Assembly (NCBI GenBank): GCA_028695895.1
Contig: JAQVIE010000011.1
Span: 1-14,790, forward strand
Length of the DNA: 14,790 nucleotides
Origin: Methanospirillum sp.
GTDB taxonomy: Archaea; Halobacteriota; Methanomicrobia; Methanomicrobiales; Methanospirillaceae
Direction of reading: 5' to 3'
Both the position numbers and the translations under genes were made by a program. Position 1 is the stretch's first letter. The number at the start of each line of letters is the position of its first letter. Of the stretch, positions 1 through 6,793 are shown in pieces. The notes under the pieces are model-generated. The model ran no database searches, was not told where the DNA came from, and was given only the letters and a program-made list of their open reading frames with translations.

Positions 1-286
1 CCTGCCCTGGAGTCATAGTTCCTGCGAGTAGTCCGGCAAGGACCATGTTAAGGGAATGGAAATAGCCGACCTGGTACCCTAATGACCTGGACAGGATTAC
101 AATACGAACCCCCCAGAGTGCCAGGGCTAAAATCCTGAATCCGATGGCCAGAAGCAGGAAAAGGATGTTAAATGATAATATGTACTCTATTGTCTCTTCT
201 GTAAACGTAGCCCAGAATACTATTATAATTACAGCCAGACTGAATATTAGTGACATCGCAAATAATTTACGGGATGAGAGTTTCAC
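1..286 (-). CDS. Flippase-like (UPF0104 / AglD-type) integral membrane protein, 5'-end fragment
   Basis: Partial gene: 95 codons are visible and the rest lies beyond the left edge. The start chosen is GTG at 286, because GGAG (293-296, minus sense) sits 6 bases upstream. An alternative TTG at 310 is in frame just after a stop but has no good ribosome site. The visible protein has a short basic N-terminus (MKLSSRKLF), a first hydrophobic segment at about residues 11-27, a second at about 38-58, and then LNMVLAGLLAGTMTPGQ. A LNxxLAGxxxxxxTPGQ stretch is characteristic of the lysylphosphatidylglycerol synthetase transmembrane-region / UPF0104 family, which includes archaeal AglD-like proteins. 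These are multi-pass membrane proteins thought to act in lipid-linked glycan handling. It diverges from a glycosyltransferase gene, which fits that role. The family call is good; substrate and exact function cannot be read here. Confidence 0.75.
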   Translation of the reverse strand, partial: MKLSSRKLFAMSLIFSLAVIIIVFWATFTEETIEYILSFNILFLLLAIGFRILALALWGVRIVILSRSLGYQVGYFHSLNMVLAGLLAGTMTPGQ

Positions 287-403
287 ATCTTTCTCCAGGT
301 TTCCATGCAACTTCCGGAAGCATCATGAATAAACCTTCTATGTAATGGGACTCCAGTGTATAATGGCATTGTATTACTCATAAGAGGGTTTGTATCCGAT
401 ATC

Positions 404-1123
404 ATGATATCTGTTGTTATTCCGGCGTTCAATGAAGAGAAAAGAATAAGAAGAAACTTAGAAGCATTATCCAGCCAGACTGTCTCACGTGACAAATATG
501 AACTGATAGTCGTGGATGGCGGTTCTCATGATAAAACATGTGAAATAGCCAGGAATTATGCTGATCTGGTCTTTGTCCAGGAGTCTGAACGGGTGGCAGG
601 AGCCAGAAATGACGGTTTTCTCCGTGCACGATCCAATCTGGTCGCAACAACTGATGCAGACAGTATTGTCAAACCGGACTGGATTGAGCATGCAATAAAT
701 TCGTTTTCTGATCCTGATGTTGTTTTAGCTTTTGGTCCGGTAACACCGATAGAGAAAAATGTGGTTGATAAACGGTATGCACTGTTGTTTAATGGAATAA
801 TAAAAATCGGTGTGTATACCGGACTTTATTATTATACTCTTGGATGTAATACTGCATTTAGAAAAGATGTCCTGATAAATGCAGGAATGTACAGGATCAT
901 GGATGCAGGGGATGACCTTGAGATTGCTGTCCGGATGAGGAAGAAAGGAAAGGTAATATTTTCTCCTGGTATGAAGGTGGGATTTGATTTTCGCCGGTAC
1001 CATGAGTTTGGTTTCTGGAATACCCTTTATGAATGGTATTATATTGTCCTCCAGGGAGGGTTCTCAGATAAGTATTCCTATACCAGGAGGGAGTACAGTG
1101 ATGACATTATTCAGGGTAAATGA
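404..1123 (+). CDS. Family 2 glycosyltransferase (GT-A fold)
   Basis: Predicted 239-residue cytosolic or membrane-peripheral enzyme that transfers a sugar from a nucleotide- or lipid-linked donor. The start at ATG 404 is preferred because the fold's first strand begins immediately (MISVVIPAFNEE). A GTG at 356 would add 16 residues unlike the family. Seen: the nucleotide-binding strand VVDGG with D38, the DxD-type metal motif TDADS (D84, D86) and an acidic GDDLE at 169-173, near where GT2 enzymes carry the catalytic base. There is no C-terminal hydrophobic pair like that of polyprenyl-phosphate mannosyltransferases, but residues 126-145 are moderately hydrophobic. It diverges from a flippase-like membrane gene, a pairing common in archaeal surface glycan loci (inference). 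It converges with cofC 75 bases downstream. Donor and acceptor are unknown. Confidence 0.88.
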   Translation: MISVVIPAFNEEKRIRRNLEALSSQTVSRDKYELIVVDGGSHDKTCEIARNYADLVFVQESERVAGARNDGFLRARSNLVATTDADSIVKPDWIEHAINSFSDPDVVLAFGPVTPIEKNVVDKRYALLFNGIIKIGVYTGLYYYTLGCNTAFRKDVLINAGMYRIMDAGDDLEIAVRMRKKGKVIFSPGMKVGFDFRRYHEFGFWNTLYEWYYIVLQGGFSDKYSYTRREYSDDIIQGK

Positions 1124-1198
1124 TTCAGGGGAGATTTTTTCCAATATCAGAGTGGTGAAAGACACAAAACTGATAACCGGCTTTCTTTTCATTAAATG

Positions 1199-1831
1199 TC
1201 ATTCATATTCTGGTCTCTTAACGCCTATTCTGCTTTTTCTCATTTCAATTTCAAAACCCTGTCTGATTAACCATTCTTTAGAATGGCCATTATTATGGAT
1301 AAGAACCTCAATCAGATCATCCTTTTCGTCAACATCGCAGTACAACCTGAATGAATCTGTTATTTTGACCATAAGGCCTGTGTTTTTTCCGTATGTGACA
1401 TGTTTTTCAAAACTCATTCCATAATACTGTGCCTGAAACATACTGGCTGATCTTACATAGATTGCATTTGTTCCCCCGCCACGGCCTGGAGCAATTGCAA
1501 GATCCCCGCCTGATGTGAGGAGGGAGATTATTGATGACCTGTCTGCAAGAGCAAGATCTGCCATGATAATTGCCAGGGGTTCATCATTTCCTGCACAAAA
1601 ATCGTTTATTGTCTCATTAAGTCCTTTTTCCTGTATCCTTACAGGGACATCATCAAGTTTTACCGGTGCTGTTGCCAGTATAAGTGGAGAACAATTGGCA
1701 GTTTTTACAGCATTTACCACGTCCCTGAGCATCATGTACGCAAAATTCTGTCTTTCCTCTTCAGTCATTATACAGGAAAGCCTGGTCTTTGGCTGAAGGG
1801 GTTTATATGGAATGACTACTGGTATCTGCAT
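1199..1831 (-). CDS. cofC: 2-phospho-L-lactate guanylyltransferase (F420 biosynthesis)
   Basis: CofC condenses 2-phospho-L-lactate with GTP to give lactyl-2-diphospho-5'-guanosine, which CofD joins to FO to form F420-0. The 210-residue product matches the usual family size. It begins MQIPVVIPYKPLQPKTRLS, the typical nucleotidyltransferase N-terminal loop with a K-TRLS phosphate-binding segment. It continues with a MADLAL acidic motif where the metal-binding aspartate lies, and with APGRGGGTNAIYVR, the conserved GGGTNA loop. ATG 1831 was chosen because homology starts there. ATG 1846 would add five residues, and the open frame continuing further upstream runs antisense into cofG and is not credible. 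No strong Shine-Dalgarno precedes the start. The gene diverges from cofG with 100 bases between start codons, so both may share a control region. Confidence 0.9.
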   Translation of the reverse strand: MQIPVVIPYKPLQPKTRLSCIMTEEERQNFAYMMLRDVVNAVKTANCSPLILATAPVKLDDVPVRIQEKGLNETINDFCAGNDEPLAIIMADLALADRSSIISLLTSGGDLAIAPGRGGGTNAIYVRSASMFQAQYYGMSFEKHVTYGKNTGLMVKITDSFRLYCDVDEKDDLIEVLIHNNGHSKEWLIRQGFEIEMRKSRIGVKRPEYE

Positions 1832-1931
1832 CTTCAAAACAAACATTGCCGCCGAAGATGGAAAAAGGGATCGACATGGCCTCTCAGGTTCAAAACCACC
1901 ATATGTTTCCCATGCACACAACACAGGTATC
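1832..1931. promoter_or_regulatory. Divergent cofC/cofG intergenic control region
   Basis: These 100 bases separate the cofC and cofG start codons. For the plus strand, a TATA-like GGTTTATATGG lies just outside at 1800-1810, within the first codons of cofC. It would place a cofG transcript start near 1834 and a leader of about 98 bases. For the minus strand an AT-rich AACATATGG (minus sense, about 1910-1918) is the only TATA-like candidate for cofC. I see no clear operator palindrome. Promoter positions are inference. Confidence 0.35.
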
Positions 1932-3629
1932 ATGTTGCCGGTAATTACATATTCGCGAAATGTTTTTCTGCCTCTCACCTTTGTATGCAGAAATGCCTGC
2001 GGATACTGTATCTTCCGTCGCCCGCCAGGGGAGGGTTGTGTTTTGTCTCCTGATGAGGTTATGAGAATCCTCAGGTGCGGGGCCGGGGCAGGGTGCACGG
2101 AGGCGCTCTTCACTTTTGGGGAACATCCTGAAGAAGTCGCCGGGTTTATGCCCTGGCTGGAGGATTTTGGTTACTCTTCCATCCTTGAGTACTGTTATGC
2201 AATGGCAGAAGAGGCGCTTGCCATGGGTCTTCTCCCCCATACCAATGCAGGGATCATGAATGCTGATGAGATGAGATATCTTTCTGAAGTGAATGCCAGC
2301 ATGGGTCTGATGCTTGAGACAACAGCTGATATCCCTGCTCACCGGAACTGTCCTGGGAAAGAGCCGGCAAGAAGGATTGCCATGATAGAAGATGCCGGCA
2401 GACTGAAAATTCCCTTTACAACCGGGCTATTGCTTGGAATTGGTGAAACTTCGTCTGACAGGAGAGAGTCACTTGAGGTGATTGCCGGTCTTCACCGAAG
2501 ATATGGTCATATCCAGGAGATTATCATCCAGAACTTCTGCCCAAAGCCTGGGACTGACATGAGCGCTTTTCCTGGTGCAACTCTTCAGGATATTCAGGAG
2601 ACTGTCCGGATGGCAAAGGAGATTCTTTCTCCTGATATTGCCATACAAATACCTCCAAACCTGGCGGATGCTGCCAAAGTTATCCCATGCGGGGTCACAG
2701 ATCTTGGTGGTATTTCCCCGGTGACAATTGATTATGTAAACCCTGAACATCCCTGGCCTGCTTTGGATGAACTCAGGGTTCTTACTAAAGGGTATACACT
2801 CAAAGAACGGCTCTGTATACACCCTGAGTATATAAGGAGAGGATGGTTTCATCCAGGGCTCAGGGATTGTATCAAAAACCTTGAGAACGCAGTACATATG
2901 AGAGGTACATCCGTGATACCGGCAAAACCCCTGTACGAGGGGAAAGCAAAATCAGTATATTCCAGCGAAAAACCTGATGAACTGATTGTTGTCTTTCGAA
3001 ATGATATGACCGCTTTTAACGGGGTCAAGCATGACAAGTTTACTGGAAAGGGTAAACTGAATGCAACGGCGTCCGAATTCTTCATGAAGATGCTGGAGGC
3101 CGAAGGGATTCCTACTCATTTTATCAGGATGTCTGCGCCTGATACCATGATCGTCCGTCGTCTGGAGATGATCCCTCTTGAGGTCATTGTCAGGAATGTA
3201 GCTGCTGGTTCCATGACAAAGAAGTATCCGGTTGCTGAGGGGACAGTACTTGACTGGCCGGTTGTCACTATGGACTACAAGGATGATGAACGGGGAGACA
3301 CGATGATCAATGATGATCTTATCCAAGTTTTTCATATCCTGACCGCCGAAGAACTCATACAGGTAAAAAAGATGGCCATGGATGTGAACAGGGTTCTTAG
3401 CCGGTTCTTTGATGAGTGCGGTATAAGGCTTGTTGATTTCAAGCTTGAGTTTGGAAAGGCAGCAGGAACCATCTACCTTGGTGATGAGATAAGTATGGAT
3501 TCCATGCGTCTTTGGGACAAGGTGACCGGAGAGTCATTTGACAAGGATGTGTACAGGTTTGATAAGGGCGATGTTATCACCGCATACCGTAATGTTCTTA
3601 AAAGGATTATTCCGGATGTTGAAATGTAG
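1932..3629 (+). CDS. cofG/purC: CofG-PurC fusion: FO synthase subunit 1 joined to SAICAR synthetase
   Basis: One uninterrupted 565-residue frame. Residues 1 to about 325 are CofG, the radical-SAM subunit that with CofH makes the deazaflavin FO. Seen: the [4Fe-4S] motif CRNACGYC (C19, C23, C26) and the C-terminal block GGISPVTIDYVNPEHPWP followed by ERLCIHPEYI. Residues about 328-565 are a complete PurC, which joins CAIR and aspartate with ATP in purine synthesis. They start at PLYEGKAKSVY and carry both family signatures: IPLEVIVRNVAAGS (about 414-427) and LVDFKLEFG (about 500-508). Each half has near-normal length, so neither looks decayed. ATG 1932 was chosen because CofG homology starts at MLPVITYSRN; AGGT lies a few bases upstream. 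The 40 codons open before it show no family likeness. No stop separates the halves, and the linker is almost absent. Whether this fusion occurs in other genomes I cannot tell. Confidence 0.88.
   Translation: MLPVITYSRNVFLPLTFVCRNACGYCIFRRPPGEGCVLSPDEVMRILRCGAGAGCTEALFTFGEHPEEVAGFMPWLEDFGYSSILEYCYAMAEEALAMGLLPHTNAGIMNADEMRYLSEVNASMGLMLETTADIPAHRNCPGKEPARRIAMIEDAGRLKIPFTTGLLLGIGETSSDRRESLEVIAGLHRRYGHIQEIIIQNFCPKPGTDMSAFPGATLQDIQETVRMAKEILSPDIAIQIPPNLADAAKVIPCGVTDLGGISPVTIDYVNPEHPWPALDELRVLTKGYTLKERLCIHPEYIRRGWFHPGLRDCIKNLENAVHMRGTSVIPAKPLYEGKAKSVYSSEKPDELIVVFRNDMTAFNGVKHDKFTGKGKLNATASEFFMKMLEAEGIPTHFIRMSAPDTMIVRRLEMIPLEVIVRNVAAGSMTKKYPVAEGTVLDWPVVTMDYKDDERGDTMINDDLIQVFHILTAEELIQVKKMAMDVNRVLSRFFDECGIRLVDFKLEFGKAAGTIYLGDEISMDSMRLWDKVTGESFDKDVYRFDKGDVITAYRNVLKRIIPDVEM
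2901..2915 (+). promoter_or_regulatory. Internal Shine-Dalgarno and GTG at the cofG/purC junction
   Basis: AGAGGT (2901-2906), spacer ACATCC, then GTG (2913-2915) in the CofG-PurC frame. The match to the archaeal 16S anti-Shine-Dalgarno and the 6-base spacing are as good as those of real starts in this window (for example GGAG-6-GTG at 286 and GAGGAG-5-TTG at 6793). It sits at the boundary between the two enzyme domains. Confidence 0.5.
2913..3629 (+). CDS. purC: Possible internally initiated, free SAICAR synthetase (PurC half of the fusion)
   Basis: A nested start would give a 238-residue PurC of ordinary length, catalysing SAICAR formation in de novo purine synthesis. The start would be GTG 2913, with AGAGGT at 2901-2906 six bases upstream. 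This is a strong Shine-Dalgarno match exactly where a stand-alone purC would begin. ATG 2898 is also in frame but lacks a comparable site at proper spacing. The reading frame is the same as cofG, so this product would be made in addition to the fusion, not instead of it. This is inference from the site; the fusion remains the primary call. The arrangement could be a remnant of two separate genes whose intervening stop codon was lost. Confidence 0.35.
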   Translation: MIPAKPLYEGKAKSVYSSEKPDELIVVFRNDMTAFNGVKHDKFTGKGKLNATASEFFMKMLEAEGIPTHFIRMSAPDTMIVRRLEMIPLEVIVRNVAAGSMTKKYPVAEGTVLDWPVVTMDYKDDERGDTMINDDLIQVFHILTAEELIQVKKMAMDVNRVLSRFFDECGIRLVDFKLEFGKAAGTIYLGDEISMDSMRLWDKVTGESFDKDVYRFDKGDVITAYRNVLKRIIPDVEM

Positions 3630-3660
3630 TGATAATGGCAGAATATGGTCTATATCCTTT

Positions 3661-3680
3661 AAAAACGCCTTTTTTCTGGT
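3661..3680 (+). terminator. Possible T-rich terminator after the cofG-purC gene
   Basis: A run of six T (3670-3675), preceded by AAAAACGCC, lies about 40 bases after the stop codon. Archaeal termination often needs only a T-rich stretch. No strong hairpin is seen. Confidence 0.3.
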
Positions 3681-3777
3681 TTATATGGTTGGTAATGCAT
3701 CCCTGATACAAATATTAAATAAAAAGTACTTTATCTGATGTTCCATTATATTGAAGTCTGTGTGAGTTGACACTTAC

Positions 3778-4071
3778 ATGGGAGATCCTGTGGCAGAGAC
3801 TGAAGATGAGATAAGAAATTGGGCGCTGGAGTATTCCCGATCAAAAGGGTGGATCCTGAGTCCGGATGAGAAGCATAATAATGCAGTTATTAAGGGATTA
3901 GCCCGTAATTCTGAAAAGAATGGGGAACGATATTGTCCTTGTCGCGTCAGGTCCGGAGATAAAGAAAAAGATAAGGCGATAATTTGTCCTTGTGAATATC
4001 ATGTACATGAACTTGAACAGGCTGGTCATTGTACTTGTAATTTCTTTTACGATCCTGAATTCCTTTCATGA
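3778..4071 (+). CDS. Ferredoxin:thioredoxin reductase-type catalytic (beta) subunit
   Basis: A 97-residue soluble Fe-S protein of the FeThRed_B family. These use a [4Fe-4S] cluster beside a redox-active disulfide to pass ferredoxin electrons to thioredoxin-like partners. The full cysteine pattern is present: CPC, then CPC about 16 residues on, then H-VHELEQAG-H and CTC, i.e. the three CxC motifs of the family. N-terminal EIRNWALEYSRSKGWILSPDE also fits. There is no variable (alpha) subunit nearby, as expected for non-photosynthetic homologues, and no fused rubredoxin domain. The start is uncertain. ATG 3778 has a TATA-like ATTATATTG (about 3745-3753) placed for a leaderless transcript, whereas GTG 3790 has GGAGA with good spacing and would remove four residues. 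It converges with the next gene. The physiological partner is unknown. Confidence 0.88.
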   Translation: MGDPVAETEDEIRNWALEYSRSKGWILSPDEKHNNAVIKGLARNSEKNGERYCPCRVRSGDKEKDKAIICPCEYHVHELEQAGHCTCNFFYDPEFLS

Positions 4072-4154
4072 TCTGATTTAATTTTTGTTATCCTTTCTCA
4101 TATGCCTGTGGTTTATGACATATCTCTATTTTAATAATATTTTGATATTACTTT

Positions 4155-4169
4155 TGAGAATCAATCTCA
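4155..4169. terminator. Small inverted repeat at the convergent FTR/YgjP gene ends
   Basis: TGAGA (4155-4159), loop of 5, TCTCA (4165-4169), overlapping the stop codon of the minus-strand metallopeptidase gene. The minus-strand RNA continues AT-rich afterwards. The stem is only 5 bp, so a terminator role is speculative. Confidence 0.2.
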
Positions 4170-5183
4170 TAACACCCATTCATATCCGTGTTCTTTCAGG
4201 TACTTCCGTCTCTCCCTGTAATCAGGCATAAGATGTTCAACTGTCTTCCAAAACTGAGGAGAATGGTCAGGGTTTATTTTATGGGCTATCTCATGAGCAA
4301 TGACATATTCAATGATATTTTTCGGAGCCATACACAGCCGGAGATTTAAGTTGATACTTCTTGGTGTACATGACCCCCACTTGGTCTTCTGATCCCGTAT
4401 ATTTATCACTGGAACCGGAATCTTAAGGCATTTTGCATATTGTCTGAAAAAAGGCATTGAAAACTGATAGATCTGATCTGCATAATATGCAGAAATAATC
4501 TTTTTTACCGCTTTATTTGTGTGATATTCAGTAAATTCTCCCGGAATCACCATTTTCAGTTCATCCCCATGAACCTCCCAGGAAAGATTATCTCCCCGCC
4601 TGATCCTGATGGTAACTGACCCTCCCATAAAAGGAAATAACTCCCCATCCTGGTAATTTCGTTCTGGTGGAAGAGGTCGTTCACTTATGATAGAATGAGT
4701 ATAAATCCACTCCGCTTTATGGTGTAAAAAGGCATTGATTTCGCTGGCAGGGATATCAGGAGGAGATACAACACAAACCTCGCGATTCCGGTCTATTTTA
4801 ATAGTTACCCGTCTTGCTCTGGTGCTTCGTCTTATTGAATATGCAATGACATGGCCCTCATAAGTAATCTGCCCGGTTTCCTCCTCTGATGTCCTGGCAG
4901 CTCCTTTGTGTAAATTATTTGAAGAAGTATCAGGAGATGGAAGGTCTATCTTTGGAGCTATCCATGTCTTACGACTTTCTACAAAATCGGTGATAAGGTT
5001 TGTCGGTGCATCATATGGGGCACATACTATTATTGAACCATTGACCTGAATTTTCAGGGTGATACGTTTGTTACGGGTACTCCGGCTGATTTGATAGGGA
5101 ACTGTTTTATCACCTATCTTCAGGAGATGTTCTTCTGCCCCCGGTGGACATTCAGGGCGGTTAAGATAATATTCCCGGTACAT
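4167..5183 (-). CDS. YgjP/DUF45-type zinc metallopeptidase-like protein with duplicated N-terminal module
   Basis: A 338-residue, probably cytosolic protein. The C-terminal catalytic part has the zincin motif HEIAH (H297, E298, H301) with a likely third ligand in DHSPQFW (H307), preceded by the family's KTKWGSC (267-272). That is the YgjP/SprT-like DUF45 (M48-related) arrangement. Typical members have about 220-250 residues with one N-terminal beta module. Here the module occurs twice: residues about 28-75 (VPYQISRSTRNKRITLKI...) and about 113-162 (IAYSIRRSTRARRVTIKI...), joined by a polar linker (78-105). ATG 5183 has only a weak GAAG upstream. The substrate is unknown; HExxH proteins of this family are often predicted proteases without proven targets. 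It is the last of several minus-strand genes but is separated from the MATE gene by 200 bases, so it is probably transcribed alone. Confidence 0.82.
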   Translation of the reverse strand: MYREYYLNRPECPPGAEEHLLKIGDKTVPYQISRSTRNKRITLKIQVNGSIIVCAPYDAPTNLITDFVESRKTWIAPKIDLPSPDTSSNNLHKGAARTSEEETGQITYEGHVIAYSIRRSTRARRVTIKIDRNREVCVVSPPDIPASEINAFLHHKAEWIYTHSIISERPLPPERNYQDGELFPFMGGSVTIRIRRGDNLSWEVHGDELKMVIPGEFTEYHTNKAVKKIISAYYADQIYQFSMPFFRQYAKCLKIPVPVINIRDQKTKWGSCTPRSINLNLRLCMAPKNIIEYVIAHEIAHKINPDHSPQFWKTVEHLMPDYRERRKYLKEHGYEWVL

Positions 5184-5338
5184 TTAATTCTTCAATAAAT
5201 GTGTCTTTATCAAATGTTCTCTGCATAACTGGTATCAGTGGTTATATTCATATGTGTTAAGACGAGAAGAGATTAATTATTGTTCCTTTACTGGTGTAAA
5301 TGCTATAGTATCCAGTGGAAACAAAGGGGTTCATTTTT

Positions 5339-5371
5339 AAAAAAATGACAAAAACCAATAAATTTTTATTA
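5339..5371 (-). terminator. Probable T-rich terminator after the MATE gene
   Basis: Read on the minus strand just past the MATE stop, there is an AT inverted repeat (AATAAA...TTTATT, 5358-5371), then GTTTTTG and a run of seven T (5345-5339). This suits an archaeal oligo-T terminator. The 200 bases between 5184 and 5383 hold nothing else I can call beyond weak TATA-like AT stretches ahead of the metallopeptidase gene. Confidence 0.4.
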
Positions 5372-5383
5372 GTTTATTTTCCG

Positions 5384-6793
5384 TTAATGTAAGTGGTACT
5401 TGAGAAGCTTTGAAAGATAGACTTTTGCCCAGATAATTGCAAGTAATCCGCCAAGAATGTCTCCTGCTACAATGCCCCACCATACACCTATCTCTCCATA
5501 TTGCAGAATTATCCCAAACAGGTAGGCAAACACTGCGATAAACAGGATATTTCTGAAAATATTCAGGATAAGGGAGGTCACCCCTTTTCCTACTCCCTGG
5601 AAAAGGCAGCCTGCCATGATCCCTGGAGCTACGAAGGGATAAAAGAAACACATTGTTGCAAGAAATGCAGCAATAGTTGGTGCAAGATAGGAACTCTCCG
5701 GTGTGTAGGCAAATATTGAGGCTATCTGGTATGCAAAAACCCAGGTAATTATAGAGATAGTAATTGCAATAACTAATCCGAGTTTTAACGAATAATTTAG
5801 AATTATTGGAAGTTTATCATATCTTCTGCCACCAAAGGCTGCACCGGCTACAGAGATGACCGATGTTCCGATTGCAGCAAGCGGAATGATTGAGAATAAT
5901 ACCACTCGCCAGCCTGCAGCATATACTGCAACTGCATCTGTTCCTGCAACATTGACAAGTATACCATTAATGACGATCGCAAGAACTGACATCAGGAAAA
6001 ATTCCAGGCTTGCCGGAATTCCAACATCAAGAATGTTCTGTATGGTCTGCTTATGGAATGTAAAAAATTCTCTTGCGACTGATATATACGTATCTTTCCT
6101 GCCAAAAAACCAGTATGCAAGGACAATTGCCACAAATATCTGCGAAATAATCATCCCCCATGCTGCTCCTGCAATACCCATACCGGCAGTGTAAATAAGG
6201 AGAGGATCAAGGATCATATTCATCAGGGCAGATAAGGCCATCAGGTACATTGATCGTTTTGTGTCACCTTCTGCACGAAGGATGGCAGATCCCACATTGG
6301 TGAGCAGAATCAGGATAGTTCCTCCAAAAACCACCCTTCCATATTCACCACAAAGCTCTGCTGTATTCCCTGCTCCAAACAGAAGTGCAATATCTGTGGT
6401 CCATATTACCAGCGGTATGGTGATTATCGCTGATATGATAATGGCAAGGATGATTGCGTGAACAGCAGCATTGTTAGCACCACGAAGATCTCCTGCCCCT
6501 ATTTTCCTTGCAATAGCTGAAGTTGTTCCGGCCCCAAGACCATTTCCAAGACCTATCATTACAAGAAAAAGAGGTGAGATAAAGCCCACTGCTGCCAGCG
6601 CATCTGAACCAAGTCCGGCAACCCATATTGCATTGACAATATTGTAGGTTGAATAAAGGAGCATGGCGATTATAAGCGGACCGGATAATTTCCTTATTGC
6701 TTTTTCCGGTTCTCCAAGAAGGAGGGAGACACCGACAGTCTCCTTTTTTTCCCGGGCGTTAACAGGTTCGTCCAGATCTGAGCCAGGCTTCAA
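5384..6793 (-). CDS. MATE family multidrug/metabolite antiporter
   Basis: A 469-residue inner-membrane exporter expected to move organic cations or drugs out using a Na+ or H+ gradient. About 12 hydrophobic segments follow a roughly 35-residue cytosolic N-terminus. Family landmarks seen: GFISPLFLVMIGLGNGLGAG, ARKIGAGD, the N-lobe RAEGDTKRSMYLM followed by LNMILDPLLIY (spelled MNMILDPLLIY here), GIAGAAWGMIISQ, and the C-lobe GGRRYDKLP loop with FQGVGKG. The start is TTG 6793, overlapping the marR stop as TTGA. GAGGAG lies five bases upstream, so initiation at this rare codon is convincing and translation is probably coupled to marR. Organisation marR-MATE suggests efflux induced when a ligand releases the repressor. 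Substrate cannot be inferred. Confidence 0.93.
   Translation of the reverse strand: MKPGSDLDEPVNAREKKETVGVSLLLGEPEKAIRKLSGPLIIAMLLYSTYNIVNAIWVAGLGSDALAAVGFISPLFLVMIGLGNGLGAGTTSAIARKIGAGDLRGANNAAVHAIILAIIISAIITIPLVIWTTDIALLFGAGNTAELCGEYGRVVFGGTILILLTNVGSAILRAEGDTKRSMYLMALSALMNMILDPLLIYTAGMGIAGAAWGMIISQIFVAIVLAYWFFGRKDTYISVAREFFTFHKQTIQNILDVGIPASLEFFLMSVLAIVINGILVNVAGTDAVAVYAAGWRVVLFSIIPLAAIGTSVISVAGAAFGGRRYDKLPIILNYSLKLGLVIAITISIITWVFAYQIASIFAYTPESSYLAPTIAAFLATMCFFYPFVAPGIMAGCLFQGVGKGVTSLILNIFRNILFIAVFAYLFGIILQYGEIGVWWGIVAGDILGGLLAIIWAKVYLSKLLKYHLH

Noticed and set aside
311..320. CTTCCGGAAG perfect 10-bp palindrome between the flippase-like and glycosyltransferase genes
   Set aside because: Ten bases of symmetry are expected by chance in a window this size, and there is no extended arm or second copy.
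144..332. Plus-strand 62-codon frame at the left edge
   Set aside because: The minus strand encodes a convincing flippase-like membrane protein over the same bases, so this frame is its shadow.
1812..1931. Forty-codon in-frame extension upstream of the CofG start
   Set aside because: It shows no likeness to CofG, overlaps the start of cofC antisense, and the CofG fold begins at MLPVITYSRN from ATG 1932.
1832..2113. Long N-terminal extension of CofC on the minus strand
   Set aside because: It lies antisense to cofG, is rich in P, R and S as shadow frames are, and CofC homology begins at MQIPVVIPYKP from ATG 1831.
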